From: Meiothermus granaticius NBRC 107808
GTDB lineage: Bacteria; Deinococcota; Deinococci; Deinococcales; Thermaceae
Direction: 5' to 3'
DNA length: 64,000 bases
Assembly (NCBI RefSeq): GCF_003574355.1
Contig: NZ_QWLB01000002.1
Coordinates: forward strand, 1-64,000
The notes under the pieces are model-generated. The model did no database searches. It saw nothing but the letters and a program-made list of their open reading frames with translations, and was not told the origin of the DNA. This document shows, piece after piece, positions 52,080 through 64,000 of this stretch. A program made the position numbers and the translations under genes. Numbering within the stretch: position 1 is the stretch's first letter; each line of letters begins with the position of its first letter.

Positions 52080-52831
52080 ATCCTGGCCTCCGCATCCCAC
52101 CGCGCTACCGACTGCATCTCAGCCAGCAGGCTCCATAGGTGCTCGGTGTGGTGCTCGCGGCTGTGGGGCTGATAGCCGGGAGGAAGGGGTAACTTTAGGC
52201 CAGAGGCCTGCAGGTGACGGGTAACGTTCTCGAGCCAATCCTCCTTCAGCCTGCGCAGCTCGGGGACAATGCCCTCGCCCACCAAGATTTCCTCCCCAGG
52301 GAGGGGGACGAAAAGCTGTTGGGCATAGCCCCACTGCCCTTCCAGAGCGGCCTGTAAGCGCCGATTGGATTCCTCCGTGCCCTGCCCCAGCCGCTCCACC
52401 CAGGCCTGGGTATGCTGGAGATGAAACCGCTCCTCCCGCAGGATTTTGGCCGCAGCCTCAGCCACCGGAGGGTAGGTGCTGGCGGTGGCTGCGCTGAGCC
52501 AATGCAGCTCGTAGCGGTCGAAGAGGTACTGCCGGAGCATGGTGAAAGCCCAGTCGCCCTTGGGCAGCTCGAGCAGCTGGGCACAGCGAAATTCCTCCGC
52601 ATCCCGGAAGAAGGCCAGCCGATCGGGATCGGTGCCATCCAGGGCCTGGCGCAAGCTCAGCCAGGTGCTGGCGTGGCCCAGCTCGTCCTGGGCGATGTTG
52701 GCCAGGGCGATGTCCTCTTCTAAGATCGGGCCGTGCCCAGTCCACTCGCTGTCGCGGTGCGAGAGGATCAGCTCGTCGTCGGCCAGGGCGGTGAGTTTGG
52801 CGATCAGGGCGGCTTGGGCTTTAGGACTCAT
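52073..52831 (-). CDS. paaC: Phenylacetyl-CoA epoxidase structural subunit PaaC
   Basis: The 252-residue protein is ferritin-like and resembles the PaaC subunit, with [38 protein letters not shown] near the N-terminus and [20 protein letters not shown] in the middle. PaaC pairs with PaaA in the heterotetramer that epoxidises phenylacetyl-CoA. The start at 52831 overlaps paaB by 11 nt and has a ribosome site (GGAGG) inside paaB. The length matches the E. coli subunit (248). Confidence 0.92.
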   Translation of the reverse strand: MSPKAQAALIAKLTALADDELILSHRDSEWTGHGPILEEDIALANIAQDELGHASTWLSLRQALDGTDPDRLAFFRDAEEFRCAQLLELPKGDWAFTMLRQYLFDRYELHWLSAATASTYPPVAEAAAKILREERFHLQHTQAWVERLGQGTEESNRRLQAALEGQWGYAQQLFVPLPGEEILVGEGIVPELRRLKEDWLENVTRHLQASGLKLPLPPGYQPHSREHHTEHLWSLLAEMQSVARWDAEARIW

Positions 52832-53378
52832 CTGCGCCTCCACGCCCCCGCAGCTTGCTGGTGTGGGTTCCTACCACACCGTAGTAGGACTGCTGCTTGT
52901 AGGTTTTCTCTTTGGCCGGGGCGAACCAGCTCTCTACGGTTTCGGGGCTCTCCTCACTCCGGACCACGCTCGAGGCGGGGATGACCCACCAGGCCAGGGC
53001 CTCGGCATCGGTGAACTGCCGCAAGGCCTGCTCGAGCGCGGCTTGTGGGGAGGGGGCCTCGAGCTGCCCCACGTAGTCCACAAAGGTCATGGAGCGCTTG
53101 TGGGAGGTTTTGCGGAAGAGGAGGTATGCACCGGCGACCCCCGTGCTTTCGGGGCTGGGTTTTGGGCCCTCGGCCAGCTCTTCCTGGGTCACCGAGAAGA
53201 TCGCGGATGCCGGGGCAACCCACAGGCTCACCGCTTGCGGGCGCCGCACGAAGACATTGCGTGCGGTGAGCAGGGCGTGAAGGGGGTCGGCCGCGTGTAC
53301 CGAGCCCACCGCCTGATGCGGCTTATTGGGGGTGTCCTGCTTGAAGACTTCCCAACGGGGCCATTGCGTGTCGCTCAT
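52821..53378 (-). CDS. paaB: Phenylacetyl-CoA epoxidase subunit PaaB, tandemly duplicated
   Basis: The 185-residue protein is about twice the usual PaaB length (about 95). The first half, beginning [20 protein letters not shown], is the normal PaaB domain; the second half (from about residue 88, [20 protein letters not shown]) repeats the pattern VGxxxAxxPxxALxxA...WVxPAS of the first half. PaaB bridges PaaAC dimers; two fused copies suggest a covalently linked dimer. The start at 53378 is 4 nt after the paaA stop. Catalytic residues are not expected in this subunit. Confidence 0.88.
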   Translation of the reverse strand: MSDTQWPRWEVFKQDTPNKPHQAVGSVHAADPLHALLTARNVFVRRPQAVSLWVAPASAIFSVTQEELAEGPKPSPESTGVAGAYLLFRKTSHKRSMTFVDYVGQLEAPSPQAALEQALRQFTDAEALAWWVIPASSVVRSEESPETVESWFAPAKEKTYKQQSYYGVVGTHTSKLRGRGGADES

Positions 53379-53382
53379 AGGC

Positions 53383-54351
53383 TCACACCGCCATCGGAAT
53401 GGGGCTTTTCTTGGCTGCATAGGCCTCGAGCGCCTCGCGCACCCAAGCGCCTTCAGTGTGGGCACGGCGGCGGGCCTCGAGGCGTTCTTTGTTCATGGGG
53501 CCGTTGCCCCCCACCACACTCCAGAACTCCTCCCAGTTGATCGGGCCGTGCCGCCAGTTGCCCTGGGGGTCTTGGTGTAGCTCGGGGTCTGGCAGGGAGA
53601 GCCCTGTGGCCAGGATTTCCGGGGCATGTTCGTTGATGAACTCCTGGCGCACGGTGTCGTTGGACTTGGTCTTGACCCCCCACCGAATCAACACCTCGCT
53701 GTTGGGGCTATCGGCATCGTGGGGACCCAGCATCATCAGGGCCGGCCACCACCAGCGGTTGATGGCGTCCTGGGCCATCTGGCGTTGCTTGGGGGTGCCC
53801 TTGGCGTAGGCAATTACCATCTCCTTGCCCTGTTTGTGGTGGAAGGTTTCCTCGGCGCAGATGCGCACCATCGCACGGCTGTATGGCCCGTAAGAGCACT
53901 GGGCCAGCATGGTCTGGTTTTTGATGGCCGCGCCATCTACCAGCCAGCCAATGGTGCCGATATCGGCCCAGGTCAGGGTGGGGTAGTTGAAGATGCTGGA
54001 ATACTTGGCCCTGCCCGAGAGCAAGGCTTCCAGCATCTCCTCGCGGCTTATGCCCAGGGTCTCGGCGGCGTGATAGAGATACTGACCGTGTCCGGCTTCG
54101 TCCTGCACCTTGGCGATGAGGATCATCTTGCGCTTGAGGCTGGGGGCGCGGGTGATCCAGGCTCCCTCCGGCAGCATCCCCACCACTTCGCTATGGGCGT
54201 GCTGGGAGATCATGCGCACCAATTGGCGGCGATACTCCTCGGGCATCCAGTCCCCAGGTTCAATCTTTTCGCCGCGTGCGATCCGGGCTTCGAACTCGGC
54301 CAGGCGCAGAGCATAATCGGGGTCGGTGGGGGTTCCGAATTTTCCGGGCAT
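53383..54351 (-). CDS. paaA: Phenylacetyl-CoA epoxidase catalytic subunit PaaA
   Basis: The 322-residue protein is the diiron subunit that inserts oxygen into the aromatic ring of phenylacetyl-CoA. Ferritin-like ligands are seen in AHSEVVGML, the [10 protein letters not shown] helix and the [11 protein letters not shown] helix. The C-terminal region ([27 protein letters not shown]) is highly typical. The ribosome site GGAGGA precedes the start. Upstream is a good promoter with a PaaR-like operator, so it is likely repressed until phenylacetyl-CoA builds up. It heads paaABCD. Confidence 0.95.
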   Translation of the reverse strand: MPGKFGTPTDPDYALRLAEFEARIARGEKIEPGDWMPEEYRRQLVRMISQHAHSEVVGMLPEGAWITRAPSLKRKMILIAKVQDEAGHGQYLYHAAETLGISREEMLEALLSGRAKYSSIFNYPTLTWADIGTIGWLVDGAAIKNQTMLAQCSYGPYSRAMVRICAEETFHHKQGKEMVIAYAKGTPKQRQMAQDAINRWWWPALMMLGPHDADSPNSEVLIRWGVKTKSNDTVRQEFINEHAPEILATGLSLPDPELHQDPQGNWRHGPINWEEFWSVVGGNGPMNKERLEARRRAHTEGAWVREALEAYAAKKSPIPMAV

Positions 54352-54366
54352 CTCGAGTCCTCCAAA

Positions 54367-54380
54367 CTAACGCTTGTTAG
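54367..54380. promoter_or_regulatory. PaaR-like operator CTAACGCTTGTTAG
   Basis: An inverted repeat (CTAAC / GTTAG around GCTT) between the paaA -10 box and the start codon. It fits the pattern CNAACGNNCGTTNG known for the TetR-family repressor PaaR of Thermus except for one base. The regulator gene is not in this window. Confidence 0.75.
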
Positions 54381-54385
54381 GTAAA

Positions 54386-54414
54386 AGTATAGCTACCGGT
54401 CAACCCGAAATCAA
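54386..54414 (-). promoter_or_regulatory. Promoter of paaABCD
   Basis: On the minus strand TTGATT (54414-54409) and TATACT (54391-54386) are separated by 17 bp. The PaaR-like operator begins just after the -10 box. Confidence 0.75.
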
Positions 54415-54425
54415 ATTTCGGGTTG
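54401..54425. repeat. 25-bp near-palindrome overlapping the paa -35 box
   Basis: CAACCCGAAAT and ATTTCGGGTTG are exact complements (11 bp) around CAA. The right part covers the -35 box of paaA. No T run follows in either direction, so it is more likely a protein site or a bidirectional hairpin than a terminator. Confidence 0.6.
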
Positions 54426-54502
54426 TGTGGACCACGGATGTGGGGCCGGGGTTTAGAAGAAAAAGCCCATCCAAGGGGCGGCTCGAGTAAGCTATAGGGG
54501 CT

Positions 54503-54958
54503 ATGCAACCGCCTCCAGTTGCGGTATTTGTCTACGGCACCTTGCAGCGGGGGGAGCGCAATTTCGCGGTTTCTCAGCGGGCGGGGTGGTTGCGCTCGGA
54601 GCGGGCCTGGGTACAGGGGTTTCAACTGTTTCACCTTCCCCCGCAAGAGCACCGGCCCTACGGCTACCCGGCCCTTGTGGAGGGTGAAGGGGTGGTCTGG
54701 GGGGAGGTGCAGTGGTTCTCGGATTTGCCAGCCGCCCTGCAGCTTCTCGATGAGCTCGAGGAGGAGGGTCGGGAGTACCGCAGGATAGAGGCCACCGCAC
54801 TTCTGCCGGGCGGTCTCGAGCCGCACGGCTTTGAGCCGGTACGGGAGGTGCGGGTATGGGTCTACGCCTACCCCGACCGAGCGGCCATCGCCCAGGCCAG
54901 GGGAGTTCCGGTGCCCGATGGCCTCTGGAGCGAGGCCGATGTTTGGGCGGTAGAATAG
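54503..54958 (+). CDS. Gamma-glutamylcyclotransferase-like (AIG2/GGCT) protein
   Basis: The 151-residue protein has the GGCT fold signature VAVFVYGTLQRGERNFAV near the N-terminus, then GYPALVEGEGVVWGEVQWF and a helix LQLLDELEEEGREYRR with the acidic residue expected at the active site. Family members release 5-oxoproline from gamma-glutamyl amines, but substrates in bacteria are largely unknown. The start is preceded by TAAGCT or TATAGG within 10 nt and no ribosome site, which fits a leaderless mRNA. It lies 25 nt before glgA, perhaps cotranscribed. Confidence 0.85.
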   Translation: MQPPPVAVFVYGTLQRGERNFAVSQRAGWLRSERAWVQGFQLFHLPPQEHRPYGYPALVEGEGVVWGEVQWFSDLPAALQLLDELEEEGREYRRIEATALLPGGLEPHGFEPVREVRVWVYAYPDRAAIAQARGVPVPDGLWSEADVWAVE

Positions 54959-54983
54959 GATCGAGCGCGAATAACTGGCCCCT

Positions 54984-56324
54984 ATGAAAATTGCCTTTGT
55001 TGCCTCTGAAGCCTTCCCTTTCGCCAAAGTGGGTGGCCTGGCGGATGTGATCGGCAGCCTGCCCCAAGCCCTGAAGAAACTGGGGATGGAGCCCACCATC
55101 TTCCTGCCCTGGTATATGGGCATCCAGGGTTATTACGTGGGGGAGAGCCAATTGAGCTTTGAGGGGCGCTCCGAACCGGTGGGGCTAGGGCATCTCGAGC
55201 ATGGCGGGGTGCGCTATGTGCTGATTGGGCTTCCTGACTTCGCTCGCGAGCGCCCCTATGGCTACGATGACGATTTCCGCCGCTTCGTGCGGTTTTCTAT
55301 GGCGGTGGCAGAGCTGCTGCGGGGGTTTGAGGTGGTTCACGCCCATGACTGGCAAGCCGCCCTACTGCCCCTGCTGCGCAACCTGGGCTGGTTCCCTGGG
55401 CGTACCGTTTACACCATTCACAACCTGGCCTATCAGGGGGTATGGGGCTCGCAGGATTTTTACGCCTGGACCCGCCTTCCGGGCGAGACCTACTATGGCG
55501 CGGGTCTCGAGCACCGGGGAACCATCAACCTGATGAAGGCCGGGATCGTCAACAGCGACCGGGTAACCACGGTCTCCCCCAGCTATGCCGAGGAGATTCG
55601 CTCACCGGGATTCGGAGAGGGCTTGGATGGGGTGTTGCAGGCCCAGGCCTATAAGCTGCGGGGCATTCTCAACGGTCTGGATACCGAGTATTGGAACCCG
55701 GCAGACGACCCATACCTAACCCATTCCTACACCGCTCAGGAGCTTTCCCCTAAAGCGGAAATTCGCACCGCCTTGCTGCGGGAGCTAGGCCTCGAGGATC
55801 GCCTCACCTTGGGGGTGGTCTCGCGTTTCGCCCATCAGAAGGGGATAGACCTGATCGCCGATGCGGTGCCGGGGATTTTGGAGCGCGGCTTGAACCTGGT
55901 CCTGCTGGGCAGCGGGGAGCCCAACCTGGAACGTGCTTTTGCCTGGATGGCCACCCGCCATGCCGGTCGGGTGGCCTATCAACAGGGCTACAACGAGGGG
56001 TTGGCCCACCGCATCTATGCTGGCTGCGACGGATTTTTGATGCCGTCGCGCTTTGAGCCTTGTGGCCTGGCGCAGATGATCGCAATGCGCTATGGCACGC
56101 CGCCCATTGTGCGAGCGGTGGGCGGGCTCAAGGACACCGTGCGGCACTGGGAAACGGGCTTTCTGTTTGAGCACGCCGACGCTGGGGGGGTGCTGTGGGG
56201 GGTGGATGAGTTCCTCAAGCACCCCAACCGGCTCGAGGTGGCCCGAAACGGCATGAAAACCGACTTTTCCTGGGAGGCTCCGGCGCGGGAATATCTGAAG
56301 ATCTACCAGGAGCTGCAGCGCTGA
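54984..56324 (+). CDS. glgA: Glycogen synthase (ADP-glucose, GT5)
   Basis: The 446-residue protein is a GT-B fold glucosyltransferase of family GT5. The N-terminal KVGGLADVIGSLPQAL (about 15-30) is the ADP-glucose-binding KxGGL motif, HAHDWQAALLPLLL-type sequence follows near 115, and the second domain has GVVSRFAHQKGIDLI, MPSRFEPCGLAQMIAMRYGTPP (acid-base Glu region) and ETGFLFEHADAGG. It extends alpha-1,4-glucan from ADP-glucose in the cytoplasm. The sequence is near the usual length (about 450-480). Together with the debranching-like enzyme at 17-19 kb it points to glycogen storage. Confidence 0.95.
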   Translation: MKIAFVASEAFPFAKVGGLADVIGSLPQALKKLGMEPTIFLPWYMGIQGYYVGESQLSFEGRSEPVGLGHLEHGGVRYVLIGLPDFARERPYGYDDDFRRFVRFSMAVAELLRGFEVVHAHDWQAALLPLLRNLGWFPGRTVYTIHNLAYQGVWGSQDFYAWTRLPGETYYGAGLEHRGTINLMKAGIVNSDRVTTVSPSYAEEIRSPGFGEGLDGVLQAQAYKLRGILNGLDTEYWNPADDPYLTHSYTAQELSPKAEIRTALLRELGLEDRLTLGVVSRFAHQKGIDLIADAVPGILERGLNLVLLGSGEPNLERAFAWMATRHAGRVAYQQGYNEGLAHRIYAGCDGFLMPSRFEPCGLAQMIAMRYGTPPIVRAVGGLKDTVRHWETGFLFEHADAGGVLWGVDEFLKHPNRLEVARNGMKTDFSWEAPAREYLKIYQELQR

Positions 56325-56366
56325 CCCCGGTGAGGGGCTCGCCCAAAGGGGTACATTGAAGTCTGG

Positions 56367-57083
56367 ATGAATGAGTTGATCAAAACCGGACGCTATGACG
56401 AGGCCAGGGCCAGGTTGCTGGCAGGAGAAGGAGGCGATGCCGATGGCCTGGCCGTACTTTTGGAGCTGCGCGACTGGCTGCGGCTCAAGGAGTATGCCTG
56501 GGCCCGTAAGGTGTTGCGCCAGGAGGGAACCTGGCTCGAGCCCTATTTGCAGATCGAACAGGCCCAGGCCGCACTGACCGCATTTGAGGGCCAGGATGAA
56601 GCCGCCCTTAGCGCGTACCTCGAGGATCCCCACCTGGGAGCCGAGGCTTGGTGCTGTTTGGGGCTGCTGCGGGTACGGCGGGGTGATCTGGAGGGGGGTA
56701 GGGTTGCCTTCGAGCAGGCCTTGCTGCGGGATAAGGGCCATTTTCGGGCCAAGACCAATCTGGCCAATCTGCTGCAGGAGGAGGGCAAGCTGGGCGAAGC
56801 CATCGCGGCCTATCAGGAGGTGCTGCAGCTTAACCCCGACTATGCCCTAGCCCACCACAACCTGGGGGCGGCGTACCGTAAGCAGGGTGACCTCAGCAAA
56901 TCGGTATACCACGTCAAGCGGGCCCAGCGCCTCCAGTTGCGTCCACCGGCCCGGGTTCCCCGGGATCGCGCTACCCCAGGAGAGGCCAACCCATTGCCGC
57001 GACCGAGCTGGGTCGGGCTGGGCGGGCGGTGGTGGGTGTGGCTGCTGGTGATTGCGGCCGCTTACTTTCTGCTGCACCGCTAG
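56367..57083 (+). CDS. TPR protein with C-terminal membrane anchor
   Basis: The 238-residue protein has helical TPR-like repeats; the clearest are AEAWCCLGLLRVRRGDLEGG, FRAKTNLANLLQEEGKLGEA and ALAHHNLGAAYRKQGDLSKS (about 85-190). A basic, Pro-rich linker follows and a single hydrophobic segment (WWVWLLVIAAAYFLLHR) ends the chain, so it looks tail-anchored with the TPR domain in the cytoplasm. No signal peptide is present. TACATT (56349-56354 region) lies about 9 nt before the ATG. It lies between glgA and rpoB; function unknown. Confidence 0.72.
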   Translation: MNELIKTGRYDEARARLLAGEGGDADGLAVLLELRDWLRLKEYAWARKVLRQEGTWLEPYLQIEQAQAALTAFEGQDEAALSAYLEDPHLGAEAWCCLGLLRVRRGDLEGGRVAFEQALLRDKGHFRAKTNLANLLQEEGKLGEAIAAYQEVLQLNPDYALAHHNLGAAYRKQGDLSKSVYHVKRAQRLQLRPPARVPRDRATPGEANPLPRPSWVGLGGRWWVWLLVIAAAYFLLHR

Positions 57084-57093
57084 GTGGGCGGGG

Positions 57094-57137
57094 GCCTCTG
57101 GCTCCACAAAGTCCTGCCTCTGGCTCCACAAAATCCT
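57094..57137 (+). repeat. 22-bp tandem direct repeat upstream of rpoB
   Basis: GCCTCTGGCTCCACAAA(G/A)TCCT occurs twice head to tail with one mismatch (57094-57115 and 57116-57137), directly upstream of the first extended -10 box. It could be a duplicated activator site or a recent duplication. Confidence 0.75.
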
Positions 57138-57296
57138 GGGGGGTGTGCTACACTTTTACCCAGCAGCGTGAACGAGGTCATGGTGCCTCTTGCTTTAACG
57201 TGTGTGGCCATGCTACACTGGCCTTTGTGTTTTGTGGCTTGTGGGCAGTAGGGCTGCACTGTGCCGGTACCTCGAGCACATACAATCCACAAAAAG

Positions 57297-57356
57297 CGTA
57301 AGAACCAGCCGCCGCAGGGGAAGCCTCCACCTGCGGAAGAACCCTGTTAGCTTACG
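57297..57356 (+). other. Conserved-looking RNA hairpin in the rpoB leader
   Basis: CGTAAG (57297-57302) can pair with CTTACG (57351-57356), and inside it CCGCAGG (57312-57318) with CCTGCGG (57330-57336). The nested arms suggest a folded leader element, perhaps for processing or regulation; no T run follows. Confidence 0.5.
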
Positions 57357-57434
57357 AAAACCCAACGACCCCAAGTAACGCGTACGAAAGTGGCCCCTGG
57401 TCACTGGGTTGCGCACGGGCTTCAGAGGTGTTTG

Positions 57435-60809
<3,375 letters not shown>

Positions 60810-60875
60810 ACGGTCTTGTTTTGACCGGAGACTTGTGGCTCGAGACCCAAGACCAACGGTTCACGGAGTGAATCC

Positions 60876-64000
<3,125 letters not shown>

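Larger units (their letters stand above)
57084..57434 (+). promoter_or_regulatory. rpoB upstream region with three -10 boxes
   Basis: This 351-bp stretch has no gene. It holds a 22-bp tandem repeat at its start and two extended -10 elements TGC-TACACT (57149-57154; and 57214-57219 with TTGCTT 18 bp upstream at 57190-57195). A third -10 box TACAAT lies at 57281-57286. A hairpin region follows at 57297-57356, and a 13-bp element AAGTAACGCGTAC at 57373-57385 also occurs at 28018. The rpoB ribosome site GAGGTG is at the end. Multiple promoters fit strong, adjustable rpoBC expression; individual use is not known. Confidence 0.6.

Overview
The window is 64 kb of high-GC DNA from a member of the Thermaceae, most likely Meiothermus or the closely related Allomeiothermus. 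The reasons are the Thermus-like RpoB, RpoC, IlvE, M32 carboxypeptidase and PheS/PheT proteins, the large lineage-specific insert in the N-terminal part of RpoC, the many promoters whose -10 box sits 5-9 nt before the start codon (leaderless mRNAs, typical of Deinococcus-Thermus), and the extreme frequency of CTCGAG. The organism assignment is inference from protein resemblance, not a search result. No rRNA, tRNA, insertion sequence, prophage or CRISPR array was recognised.

Layout. 0-2 kb: start of a LysM protein (cut by the window edge) divergent from an anion/Na+ permease. 2-4.4 kb: a three-gene operon resembling the Bacillus quinone-detoxification genes mhqO, mhqD and catE. 4.4-8.4 kb: pheS - glyoxalase-like gene - pheT, preceded by a short leader ORF with two adjacent Phe codons and a hairpin. 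8.5-11 kb: TPR protein, dodecin, small zinc metallopeptidase, BON-LysM protein. 11-19.2 kb: a sugar-nucleotidyltransferase divergent from a LacI regulator, then an alpha-glucoside-type ABC importer and a glycogen-debranching-like glycosidase. 19.2-25 kb: subtilisin-like lipoprotein, lipoprotein, DMT exporter, aldo/keto reductase, SDR. 25-28 kb: the three-gene proton-translocating transhydrogenase pntAA-pntAB-pntB. 28-33.5 kb: DUF4832 lipoprotein and a second (trehalose/maltose-type) ABC importer. 33.5-37 kb: M32 carboxypeptidase, S41-type protein, a stress-type membrane protein. 37-43.2 kb: a polyol uptake and oxidation operon with its LacI regulator and three operators. 43.2-47.4 kb: recF, a TauE-type permease, dciA and ilvE. 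47.5-51.5 kb: envelope proteins. 51.5-54.4 kb: paaABCD for phenylacetyl-CoA epoxidation, with a PaaR-like operator. 54.5-64 kb: gamma-glutamylcyclotransferase-like protein, glgA, a TPR protein, and rpoB-rpoC (rpoC cut by the window end).

How it fits together. The dominant theme is carbohydrate and polyol acquisition: three importers, each with a binding protein and two permeases but no ATPase gene, so a shared ATPase elsewhere is likely. In all three operons a perfect stem-loop lies between the binding-protein gene and the first permease gene. LacI-type operators control at least two of them. The most notable regulatory candidates are the Phe leader peptide before pheS and the layered operators of the polyol locus. 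Notable protein architectures are a tandemly duplicated PaaB, a DciA with a Cys4 knuckle, a MalG-like permease with a large extracytoplasmic insert, and an S41-type protein without the usual lysine.
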